Shown here piece by piece: positions 43,602-50,534 of a stretch of 64,000 bases of DNA. Positions within the stretch are counted from its first letter, which is position 1. Each line of letters begins with the position of its first letter. Source of the DNA: Saccharibacillus sp. O23 (GTDB taxonomy: Bacteria; Bacillota; Bacilli; Paenibacillales; Paenibacillaceae); assembly GCF_002205895.1 (NCBI RefSeq), contig NZ_NJDE01000006.1, forward strand, positions 155,693-219,692. Direction: 5' to 3'. The notes under the pieces were generated by a model, which saw only the letters and a list, made by a program, of their open reading frames with translations, was not told where the DNA came from and ran no database searches. Both the position numbers and the translations under genes were made by a program.

Positions 43602-45188
43602 ATGAAAAAGTTGTTTTTGGCGCTGATGGCGCTGGTTCTCGCGGTGCTTACGCTGGCGCCCGCGGGACAATCGCGTGCGGCGGAGGCGAACATCGTCGAT
43701 CCGTCGGTTACGTATACATACGGAGTATTGACGCAGGACATCCGGGAATTGGCCGCCAAGTATCCGGATCTGATCGAATACAAGTCGATCGGCAAGACGC
43801 TGTACGGGCGCGACATCTGGGCGGTCGGCTTGGGCAGCGGCAGCGCGACGGTATTCTTCAACGGCTCGCACCACGCGCGCGAATGGCTGACGACGACGCT
43901 CAATATGTACATGATCGAACAGTACGCCAAAGCGTATTCGGAAGGACGGAAGTTCGAAGGATACGACGTGCACGATATTCTGGGCAAAACGAAAATCTGG
44001 TTCGTCCCGATGGTCAATCCGGACGGCGTGACGCTTCAGCAGACGGGATTGCAGTCGTTTCCGGCCAGCGTGCACAAAGCGCTGATCGCCATGAACGACG
44101 GCAGCCGCAACTTCAAACGTTGGAAAGCGAACGCGCAGGGCGTCGATCCGAACCGGCAATACGACGCGAACTGGAAAGAACTGCTGAACAATTACGCGTA
44201 TCCGCATTGGATGGGCCATAAAGGTACGGCTCCGATGACGGCGAAGGAAAACAAAGCGATGATCGCGTTCACGTACGAGATCGACCCGGAGATCGCGGTG
44301 TCGTATCATTCGGCGGGGCGCATTCTGTATTGGAATTTCCGTACGCCGGCCGTTAACTACAAGCGCGATAAGCGCTTGGCGGATATCTTCCGTTCGTTCA
44401 CCGGTTACAGCCTCGTCAGTCCGAGCTATAACTCCAACGGCGGAGGCGGGTATACCGACTGGTTTATCCAGAAGCTCGGCCGTCCGGCGTTCACGCCGGA
44501 GATCGGGATCAAGAACGGGGAAACAAATCTGTCGGTGTCGGCATTCTCGGAAGAATGGCGCCGCAACAAGAAGATCGGCTTGTGGATCGCGCAGGAAGGG
44601 TACGCCCTTTGGGCCGCGAAGCACAAAACGACGGTCAAACCGGTCTCGCTGTTCCTCGACGGCAGGCGGATCGAAGGCGCTCCGGCCGCTTTCAACGAAG
44701 ACGGCACCACTTACGCGGCCTACAAGCCGCTGCTGACCGGATTGGGTTACGTGCCGGTCTGGGATGCGGCGACCAAATCGGTTACGGCGACCGGCGCGCG
44801 CGGAACGCTGCAATTCGCGCTGGGTAAGAAAGAAGCTTCGGCCGACGGCAAGCCGATCGCGTTGACCGCGGCTCCGCGCCTGTACGAAGGCGCGCTCTAC
44901 GTTCCGGTTCGGTTGATCAGTCAAGCGACGGGAGCGTCTCTGACCGTGCAGGCGGAGAGCGGGGCGGTCTCCGTCAAGAGTCCGGCGATCGTAACGGCGA
45001 AGCCGACCGTTCCGGCCGTGCCGACGACCCCGGTCAACAAGCCTGCCGAACCGCCGGTTCCGACGAACGAACCGGCGGTTCCGGGAACGGTCGATCCGCA
45101 GCCCGGCGAGGAGCCGGTCGTTCCGGGAACCGTGGACCCTGAGCCGGAATCGCCGAGCGTTCCGGGAACGGTCGTGCCTAACCCGTAA
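43602..45188 (+). CDS. Secreted M14 zinc carboxypeptidase with Cu-amine-oxidase-N-like domain
   Basis: 528 residues, ATG at 43602 (AGGGGG upstream). Signal peptide about 1-27 (LFLALMALVLAVLTLAPAGQ). The M14 catalytic domain (about 35-340) shows the zinc motif HxxE as H91/E94 in HHAREW, then NPDGV, the second zinc His in SYHSAG and the catalytic Glu in FTPEIG. Residues about 345-470 form a copper amine oxidase N-terminal-like (stalk) domain with LYVPVRLI, often found on Paenibacillus surface proteins. The tail consists of Pro-rich repeats (VPGTVDPQP, VPGTVDPEP, VPGTVVPNP). It likely trims peptidoglycan peptides or host or plant peptides outside the cell. Confidence 0.9.
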   Translation: MKKLFLALMALVLAVLTLAPAGQSRAAEANIVDPSVTYTYGVLTQDIRELAAKYPDLIEYKSIGKTLYGRDIWAVGLGSGSATVFFNGSHHAREWLTTTLNMYMIEQYAKAYSEGRKFEGYDVHDILGKTKIWFVPMVNPDGVTLQQTGLQSFPASVHKALIAMNDGSRNFKRWKANAQGVDPNRQYDANWKELLNNYAYPHWMGHKGTAPMTAKENKAMIAFTYEIDPEIAVSYHSAGRILYWNFRTPAVNYKRDKRLADIFRSFTGYSLVSPSYNSNGGGGYTDWFIQKLGRPAFTPEIGIKNGETNLSVSAFSEEWRRNKKIGLWIAQEGYALWAAKHKTTVKPVSLFLDGRRIEGAPAAFNEDGTTYAAYKPLLTGLGYVPVWDAATKSVTATGARGTLQFALGKKEASADGKPIALTAAPRLYEGALYVPVRLISQATGASLTVQAESGAVSVKSPAIVTAKPTVPAVPTTPVNKPAEPPVPTNEPAVPGTVDPQPGEEPVVPGTVDPEPESPSVPGTVVPNP

Positions 45189-45324
45189 CGGCGTCCGGCT
45201 TGCGATCGTTCGCCGGCAGCCGCGTTCGATCTTCATCGAATTCGCGAATTCGCTTGACGACAAGACGGACGGAATGTTAAAACGTTCTCATACTCATTTC
45301 GAATCTTTCGATCATTCGAACTTG

Positions 45325-45618
45325 AACAGCAACGACCGGGATCATGCTTCGCGAACGCCGCCGTTTATGCGGCGGGTCAGACTGCCGTCAGAGAAGAATC
45401 CCCAGTCCCTGAAAGGGTACTGGTGCTGCGAGGATTCCCGGCAGAAACGCGAAAGTCCTTCCCCGCGAGCTGCGGCGCTCCATACGCCGCCGGTCGTCCT
45501 CGTTACCGGACTTCGAGCCTTTTCGCGCGGCTTTTTTCGGCTTCGGCCTCCGCATGCGAGAAGGGAACCAGGGTGGTACCGCGAGCCTCATTCGTCCCTA
45601 TACGAATGAGGCTTTTTT
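45325..45618 (+). ncRNA. T-box leader of proS
   Basis: The invariant T-box core GGGTGGTACCGCG lies at 45571-45583, preceded by GAAGGGAACCA. Upstream sequence of about 240 nt has the right length for stem I with GAAAGGGTACTGGTG-like apical features. It is followed by a terminator (45584-45618). Uncharged tRNA(Pro) should bind and favour the antiterminator, raising proline-tRNA ligase expression. The specifier codon (expected CCN) could not be fixed by eye; CCG or CCC near 45440 is possible. Confidence 0.88.
45584..45618 (+). terminator. T-box terminator
   Basis: AGCCTCATTCGT, loop CCCTAT, ACGAATGAGGCT, then T6. Competes with the antiterminator built from the T-box core. Confidence 0.9.
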
Positions 45619-45696
45619 GCGTTTGCCGCATCGGCCCGGTTCATGTCCCGTACTCGGATCGTTCGCTTATCCCCTAATTTTGAAGGAGAGATTTCC

Positions 45697-47391
45697 ATGA
45701 AACAAAGTCAACTCTTGATTCCGACGCTGCGCGAAGCGCCGGCGGATGCCGAAGCGGTCAGCCACAAACTCATGCTGCGCGCCGGATTGATCCGGCAGCT
45801 GGCCTCCGGCGTGTATACGTATCTGCCGTTCGGCTTCCGCGTGCTCAAGAAAGTCCAAGAGATCGTGCGCGAAGAGATGGATCGCGCCGGCGCGCAGGAG
45901 CTGTTGATGCCGGCGATGCAGCCTGCCGAGCTGTGGCGCGAATCCGGCCGTTACGACGTATACGGACCGGAATTGATCCGGCTGAAGGATCGCCATGACC
46001 GCGAATTCGCGCTCGGTCCGACCCACGAAGAAGTCATCACGTCTTTGGTCGCGGGCGAGGTCAACTCTTACCGGCAGCTTCCGATGACGTTATATCAGAT
46101 TCAGACCAAATACCGCGACGAACGCCGTCCGCGTTTCGGGCTCCTGCGCGGCCGCGAGTTCCTGATGAAAGACGCCTATTCGTTCGGGCGGAGCTGGGAA
46201 GAACTCGACGAGACGTATCGGGCGATGTACGAGGCGTACACGCGCATCTTTACCCGCGTCGGCTTGAATTTCCGAGCGGTGCAGGCGGACGCCGGAGCGA
46301 TCGGCGGCGAAGGCGAAACGCATGAATTCATGGCGCTTGCGGACATCGGGGAAGATACGATCGTAGTCAGCGAGAACGGGACATACGCCGCCAATCTGGA
46401 AAAAGCGGAGATGTTCTGGGAGCGGCCGGCGGTTTCGAACGCGGAAATTCCGGCGATGACCCGGGTTCACACGCCGGGCGCGCATACGATCGAGCAGCTC
46501 TGCGAATTCTTCGGTTGCGAAGCTTCCGTCTTCGTCAAAACGATCTTGTACCGGGTCGACGGCCAAGCGGTGGCGGTCGCCGTTCGGGGAGATCGCGAAG
46601 TCAACGAGACGAAGGTGCTGAACGCGCTCGGCGGCGAAATCATCGAGCTTGCGGACGGAGCCGACGTCGAACGTCTGACCGGCGCCGCGGTCGGCTTCGC
46701 CGGACCGGCCGGCCTGAACGGCGCGAAGCTGCTGATCGACCGCGAAGTGCAAGCGATGGAATCGGCGATCGCCGGAGCGAACGAGACGGACTTCCATGTC
46801 GAGAACGCGAAGCCGGGCCGCGATTTCGAAGCGGACCTCGTCGGCGATTACCGCAATGCGGCGGAAGGCGATCTCAGTCCGGACGGCAGCGGGGCGCTGA
46901 AATTCTATCGGGGCATCGAAGTCGGGCACGTGTTCAAGCTTGGCACCAAATACAGCGAGAAGCTCGGAGCGGATTATCTGGACGAAGAAGGACGCCGCCG
47001 CACGGCGATCATGGGCTGTTACGGCATCGGCATCTCCCGGATTCTCTCCGCCGTCGTCGAGCAGCATTACGACGAGAACGGCATCGTATGGCCGGAAGAG
47101 ATCGCGCCTGCGGCCGTGCACATCATCCCGGCTTCCGCCAAAGACGAAGCGCAGATGAAGCTGGCCGTCGAGCTGTACGAACGTTTCCGCGCGGCGGGCA
47201 TCGAAGCGCTGCTGGACGATCGCGACGAACGGGCCGGCGTCAAGTTCAAAGACGCCGATCTGCTGGGTCTGCCTTATCGGATCGTAGTCGGCCGCGAAGC
47301 GGGCGAAGGTCGGGTCGAGTTCAAATCCAGATCCGCGTCGGACAAAGAAACGATGACGGCCGACCAAGCTTTCGAACGGATCGTCAAGTAA
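45697..47391 (+). CDS. proS: Proline-tRNA ligase
   Basis: 564 residues, the size of bacterial-type ProRS with the editing domain inserted between class II motifs 2 and 3. ATG at 45697 (MKQSQLLIPTLREAPADAEA) has GAAGGAGAG upstream; the frame extends further up without a site. Motif 1 region ELLMPAMQPAELWRESGRYD, motif 2 FRDERRPRFGLLRGREFLMK-type (here YRDERRPRFGLLRGREF) and motif 3 GCYGIGISRILSAVVEQ are intact. The inserted INS domain spans about residues 225-405. Charges tRNA(Pro) in the cytosol. Regulated by the T-box at 45325-45618. Confidence 0.97.
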   Translation: MKQSQLLIPTLREAPADAEAVSHKLMLRAGLIRQLASGVYTYLPFGFRVLKKVQEIVREEMDRAGAQELLMPAMQPAELWRESGRYDVYGPELIRLKDRHDREFALGPTHEEVITSLVAGEVNSYRQLPMTLYQIQTKYRDERRPRFGLLRGREFLMKDAYSFGRSWEELDETYRAMYEAYTRIFTRVGLNFRAVQADAGAIGGEGETHEFMALADIGEDTIVVSENGTYAANLEKAEMFWERPAVSNAEIPAMTRVHTPGAHTIEQLCEFFGCEASVFVKTILYRVDGQAVAVAVRGDREVNETKVLNALGGEIIELADGADVERLTGAAVGFAGPAGLNGAKLLIDREVQAMESAIAGANETDFHVENAKPGRDFEADLVGDYRNAAEGDLSPDGSGALKFYRGIEVGHVFKLGTKYSEKLGADYLDEEGRRRTAIMGCYGIGISRILSAVVEQHYDENGIVWPEEIAPAAVHIIPASAKDEAQMKLAVELYERFRAAGIEALLDDRDERAGVKFKDADLLGLPYRIVVGREAGEGRVEFKSRSASDKETMTADQAFERIVK

Positions 47392-47416
47392 ATCCAACCT
47401 ATCGAACAAAAAAATA

Positions 47417-47446
47417 TTGACAAAAAAACGGCAAATAAACTATACT
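47417..47446 (+). promoter_or_regulatory. Sigma-A promoter before GEMM riboswitch and sortase
   Basis: TTGACA (47417-47422), 18-bp spacer, TATACT (47441-47446), 25 bp after the proS stop; transcription would start just upstream of the riboswitch aptamer. Confidence 0.85.
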
Positions 47447-47461
47447 CGCCTTAACCAAATA

Positions 47462-47580
47462 ACCGACCCAATGAGAAACGCAAACCAGTCGAAAGGCTGG
47501 GACGCAAAGTCCGGAGTCTACAACGAGCACCCGCTCGTCATGACCGTCCGACCGCCGCATGCAGCATGCGGCGGTTTTTT
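47462..47580 (+). ncRNA. c-di-GMP-I (GEMM-I) riboswitch with terminator, upstream of sortase
   Basis: ACGCAAACCAGTCGAAAGGC and GGGACGCAAAGTCC show the GEMM-I conserved core (GCAAACC, GAAA tetraloop, GGGACGCAAAG) with the P1b/P1a ending near CATGACCG. It is followed at once by the terminator CCGCCGCATGC-A-GCATGCGGCGG (47552-47574) and T6. An arrangement for transcriptional control of the downstream sortase gene. Confidence 0.8.
47552..47580 (+). terminator. Terminator of first GEMM riboswitch
   Basis: Two 11-bp arms CCGCCGCATGC and GCATGCGGCGG with one central A, followed by T6. Very short nominal loop; the inner pairs open to form it. Confidence 0.85.
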
Positions 47581-47651
47581 GCGTTCATGGGCTCCATTCT
47601 TGTTCGGAGCGTCTTTCCCCCGTATCTCCTCAACAGATCGGATTGTTATCC

Positions 47652-47762
47652 TCCCGAAACGCGAACCGGCCCGAAACCGGAAGCGCGAAGTCCGGATTCT
47701 GCGGCGAGCCCTCGCCGATACGTTCCGACCGCCGCGAATAGCGATATTCGCGGCGTTTTTTT
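47652..47762 (+). ncRNA. Second, diverged GEMM-like riboswitch with terminator
   Basis: AACGCGAACCGGCCCGAAAC, then GGAAGCGCGAAGTCCGGATT and ATACGTTCCGACCG align block by block with the riboswitch just upstream (ACGCAAACC, GAAA, GGGACGCAAAGTCCGG, ATGACCGTCCGACCG). Several conserved bases are changed (GCAAACC to GCGAACC, GGGACGC to GGAAGCGC). The terminator arms CGCCGCGAATA and TATTCGCGGCG (47730-47755) with T7 are intact. It may be an altered-specificity or decaying copy. Confidence 0.6.
47730..47762 (+). terminator. Terminator of second GEMM-like element
   Basis: CGCCGCGAATA, loop GCGA, TATTCGCGGCG, then T7. Confidence 0.88.
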
Positions 47763-47913
47763 GTGCGTTCGATCCCGAATGCGGTTGAAATAAGCAGGAG
47801 CGTTCAATCGGGACTTGAACGCCGTTCGCGCTTTGTGCCATACTTTGAACAACTTATAAAATTCGTTTCGTCCGCAAGTTCTTGCGATCTTACGTAACAA
47901 AGGAGGAACGGCC

Positions 47914-48570
47914 TTGAAGAAGTGGTCTTATCTGATCATGCTGGTCGGCCTATGCATCATTCTCTATCCTTCCGTGAATAATTGGCTTGACGATCGCGCG
48001 CAAGCTCAACTTCTCAAAGAAGCCGAAGTCGAAAGCCAAAAACCGCTCGACTTGAAGCGGGTAGCCGAGACTGCCGCTGTGCCGGACTACCAGAAGATCT
48101 CGAATCTGCTGGACGAAGGAGACGACGAAACCGAGGAAGAGACCCCGCTGGATGCCGACGCGTTAAAGGACGGGCAGCTGCTGGGGATCATCCGGTATGC
48201 CAAGTTGGATATCGAGCTTCCGATCGTCGAAGGAGCGACCAAGCAGAACATGAAAAGCGCCGCGGTCCATGTGACCGGAACCCAGCTTGCCGGCATGGAA
48301 AACGGCAATATGGCGGTGGCGGCCCATCGGGCGCACAAAACGGGACGTTTGTTCAACCGTTTGGGAGAGGCCGCCGTCGGCGACTCGATCCAAGTCGAGC
48401 AGGGCGGCAAGACTTACGAATACGAAGTGGACAAGATCCATGTCGTGGAACCGACCGACGTTTGGGTGCTGAATCCGACCGAAGGGATGACGGCTTTGAC
48501 GCTGATCACTTGCGATCCGATCATTAACCCGACGCATCGTCTGATCGTGCATGCCGTTCTAAAAAGCTGA
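47914..48570 (+). CDS. Class D sortase
   Basis: 218 residues, TTG start at 47914 chosen because AAAGGAGG precedes it. An N-terminal membrane anchor (residues about 5-22, SYLIMLVGLCIILYPSV) is followed by a Glu/Asp-rich linker and the sortase fold. The catalytic triad can be seen: His in VAAHRAHKT, Cys in LTLITCDPI and Arg in HRLIVHA. A cysteine transpeptidase that links LPXTG-type proteins to the wall, on the outer face of the membrane. Expression should depend on c-di-GMP through the two riboswitch-like leaders. Confidence 0.92.
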   Translation: MKKWSYLIMLVGLCIILYPSVNNWLDDRAQAQLLKEAEVESQKPLDLKRVAETAAVPDYQKISNLLDEGDDETEEETPLDADALKDGQLLGIIRYAKLDIELPIVEGATKQNMKSAAVHVTGTQLAGMENGNMAVAAHRAHKTGRLFNRLGEAAVGDSIQVEQGGKTYEYEVDKIHVVEPTDVWVLNPTEGMTALTLITCDPIINPTHRLIVHAVLKS

Positions 48571-48585
48571 TCGAATAAAGCGTTC

Positions 48586-48619
48586 AAGCTGCCGGGCTTT
48601 CTCGGCGGCTTATTTTTTT
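48586..48619 (+). terminator. Terminator of sortase gene
   Basis: AAGCTGCCG, loop GGCTTTCT, CGGCGGCTTA, then T7, 16 nt after the sortase stop. Confidence 0.85.
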
Positions 48620-48621
48620 GC

Positions 48622-48774
48622 GGCAATCCGTCGATCGAAGTTCCGGAAGACGAGACGCCGTCGAACGGACTTCTTCCGAAGACCGGCGAAGAATCCCGGA
48701 CGCCGATCTACATGCTGGGCATGGCCGTGATCGCGCTCGGCGCAGGATTGCTCAGACGCGCGGCACGCCAATAA
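48622..48774 (+). pseudogene. Remnant of an LPXTG surface protein (sorting signal only)
   Basis: In one frame: NPSIEVPEDETPSNGLLPKT then GEESRTPIYMLGMAVIALGA, GLLRRAARQ and TAA. It has every part of a cell-wall sorting signal: LPKTG, a hydrophobic segment and a basic tail. There is no start codon or ribosome site, and the fragment begins right after the T-tract of the sortase terminator. It is therefore the last 50 codons of a deleted sortase substrate gene that once followed the sortase. Confidence 0.85.
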
Positions 48775-48852
48775 CGCTCGGAACGAATACGGCCCTCGCT
48801 ACTCGTAGCCGCTCGGAAACTCCTTGTATCCAAAGAAAAAGAACGGTATGCC

Positions 48853-48897
48853 AAGCACGCCCCCGGCCGGGTTTTAGACGGGCGCGTGCTTTTTTTA
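48853..48897 (+). terminator. Intrinsic terminator
   Basis: AAGCACGCCC and GGGCGCGTGCTT around a loop of 19 nt, then T7. It may belong to the deleted LPXTG protein gene. Confidence 0.8.
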
Positions 48898-48939
48898 CGA
48901 TTGGCTCGTTTTGTGCGACGAATAGGTCCTGCCTTCACG

Positions 48940-49125
48940 AAATGTTGTAGAAATCCAGCATTTTTGCCGAAATCAGCGCTCAAACTTCGAATTGTTGCAA
49001 TCATCCATCATTTTCAGCTCTATGCCAGCCAAATGAAGCGTTCATTCGAAAAATGATGGATTCTCGCAATATTTCCGCAGTCGAAACGCATTTATCCTTC
49101 GAAATGATGGATTCTCGCAACATTC
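48940..49125. repeat. Four-unit palindromic intergenic element, family D
   Basis: Units at 48940-48963, 48990-49013, 49051-49074 and 49102-49125, centres 50, 61 and 51 nt apart. Units 3 and 4 read AAATGATGGATTCTCGCAA; units 1 and 2 are related to the reverse complement (e.g. TTGCAATCATCCATCATTT). Hence inverted pair plus direct pair, an overall dyad as in families A to C. Confidence 0.85.
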
Positions 49126-49249
49126 CGTTTGATCGAGACGCCGATTCGGCCTATATAATAGAAGAAACAAGTTACACGGCTCAGAACCTGTCTTTTGAAA
49201 TAGAAAGCGGACTTAAGAACCGAATTTTATTAAATAGGCAAAAAACGTC

Positions 49250-49277
49250 TTGTTAAATCGGATTTTGGTGATACTAT
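49250..49277 (+). promoter_or_regulatory. Promoter of riboswitch-transglutaminase unit
   Basis: TTGTTA (49250-49255), 16-bp spacer, extended -10 TGA-TACTAT (49269-49277), about 20 bp before the first aptamer. Confidence 0.75.
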
Positions 49278-49296
49278 ATAACTAGTAAAAGCTTTT

Positions 49297-49386
49297 CGCG
49301 ATAAACGGCAAACCTGCTCGAAAGACAGGGACGCAAAGCTATAGGGCCTTACCCGTCGAGGGTTGGCAGCCAGCTGCCGAAAGATA
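49297..49386 (+). ncRNA. c-di-GMP-I riboswitch, first of tandem pair
   Basis: GGCAAACCTGCTCGAAAGAC, GGGACGCAAAGCTATAGGGC and GGTTGGCAGCCAGCTGCCGA contain all GEMM-I consensus blocks, including the receptor GGTTGGCAGCCAG. It is followed by GATAGGGCTTTTTT, which may take part in a weak terminator. Senses cyclic di-GMP. Confidence 0.9.
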
Positions 49387-49452
49387 GGGCTTTTTTCTTA
49401 TGTCCATTTTTTGCCCAATACGCCGATAACAACAGTAAGACCGATAAGACTA

Positions 49453-49543
49453 AAACGATAAATGGCAAACCTGCTCGAAAGACAGGGACGCAAAGCTACA
49501 GGGCCTTACCCGCAAGGGTTGGCAGCCAGCCGCCGAAAGGAGT
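49453..49543 (+). ncRNA. c-di-GMP-I riboswitch, second of tandem pair
   Basis: Almost identical in its core to the first (GGCAAACCTGCTCGAAAGAC, GGGACGCAAAGCTACAGGGC, GGTTGGCAGCCAGCCGCCGA). Its 3' strand runs straight into AAAGGAG, the ribosome site of the transglutaminase gene (ATG 49551), so ligand binding should control access of the ribosome. Two aptamers in series give steeper or two-level response. Confidence 0.92.
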
Positions 49544-49550
49544 TTTATCC

Positions 49551-50369
49551 ATGCGCAAATGGATTCTCAAATTAACCCTCGCCATGAGTTTGACTGCCGG
49601 ACTTCTTCCTACGGTCGCCGCACCGGCTTCCGCCGCTTCCGCAGACGCTGCGTGGTTGGATACTTCTTACTTGTCCCAAGGCGCGATCGCCGTCAGCTAC
49701 AGCGCGAACACGACGAAACGCGTCAAAGTCATGATCGCCAAAGCAAGCACCGTATACACCTACGACTTGAACACTTCGAAGAAAAGCGAGACCTTCCCGC
49801 TGCAATCCGGCGCCGGTTCGTACGAAGTGACGCTGCTCGAAAATACAAGCGGTACCAGCTACAAAAAAATCGGTTCCGGTTCCGTCGAACTGGACAGCGG
49901 CAGCGAGAACAACGTCTTCCTGAACTCGGTACAAAACGTGAACTGGAAAGACGCTAAAAACGCCACCGCGCTGGCAGCCAAACTGACGGCAGGCAAAAAG
50001 ACCGATAAAGAAAAAGCGCAAGCGATCTATAACTATGTCGTATCGAACGTGAAATACGATTTCGATCTGGCGAAAACGGTCGGCACGGTGTACCTGCCTT
50101 CGGCAGACGCCACGCTGGTTTCCAAAAAAGGCATCTGCTACGATTACGCTTCCCTGATGGGCGTCATGCTCAGAAGCCAAGGCATCCCGACCAAACTGGT
50201 CATGGGAAATACGACTTACGTCAAAGAATATCACGCTTGGAACGAAATCTATCTGGACGGCAAATGGTCGATCGTCGATACGACGGTTGACGCTGCTTAC
50301 AAACAAGCCGGCAAATCGATCTCGTTCGTCAAAGACGCCAGCCAATACAGCGTACAAAAAGTATATTAA
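49551..50369 (+). CDS. Secreted transglutaminase-like cysteine protease
   Basis: 272 residues. Signal peptide about 1-28 (WILKLTLAMSLTAGLLPTVA). A beta-rich region (30-125) precedes the transglutaminase core with the triad Cys-His-Asp: Cys in KKGICYDYASLMG, His in YHAWNEIYLDG and Asp in WSIVDTTVD. Such proteins cross-link or cleave proteins or peptidoglycan peptides outside the cell. Directly governed by the tandem c-di-GMP riboswitches, which ties it to biofilm or surface-state decisions. A terminator follows. Confidence 0.93.
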   Translation: MRKWILKLTLAMSLTAGLLPTVAAPASAASADAAWLDTSYLSQGAIAVSYSANTTKRVKVMIAKASTVYTYDLNTSKKSETFPLQSGAGSYEVTLLENTSGTSYKKIGSGSVELDSGSENNVFLNSVQNVNWKDAKNATALAAKLTAGKKTDKEKAQAIYNYVVSNVKYDFDLAKTVGTVYLPSADATLVSKKGICYDYASLMGVMLRSQGIPTKLVMGNTTYVKEYHAWNEIYLDGKWSIVDTTVDAAYKQAGKSISFVKDASQYSVQKVY

Positions 50370-50392
50370 AAACCGGCTTCGGCCGTTTGACG

Positions 50393-50428
50393 AAAACTCC
50401 GCACTCGCTGCGGGGTTTTCTTTTTTTA
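50393..50428 (+). terminator. Intrinsic terminator after transglutaminase gene
   Basis: AAAACTCCGCA, loop CTCGC, TGCGGGGTTTT, then CTTTTTTT. Confidence 0.9.
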
Positions 50429-50534
50429 ACGACAAAAACCTACAAACTCAAGGTCGAAAAACCGAAAAAAACGGAAAGGCGACGGCCTGCCAAAAGCAAA
50501 ACGGAAAATCGAGTTCAGAGGAGACGGTTGCCCC

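Larger units (their letters stand above)
48775..49550. other. 776-bp intergenic region with element and tandem riboswitches
   Basis: Holds a terminator (48853-48897), the family-D four-unit element (48940-49125), an extended -10 promoter and two c-di-GMP-I aptamers in front of the transglutaminase gene. Confidence 0.85.
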
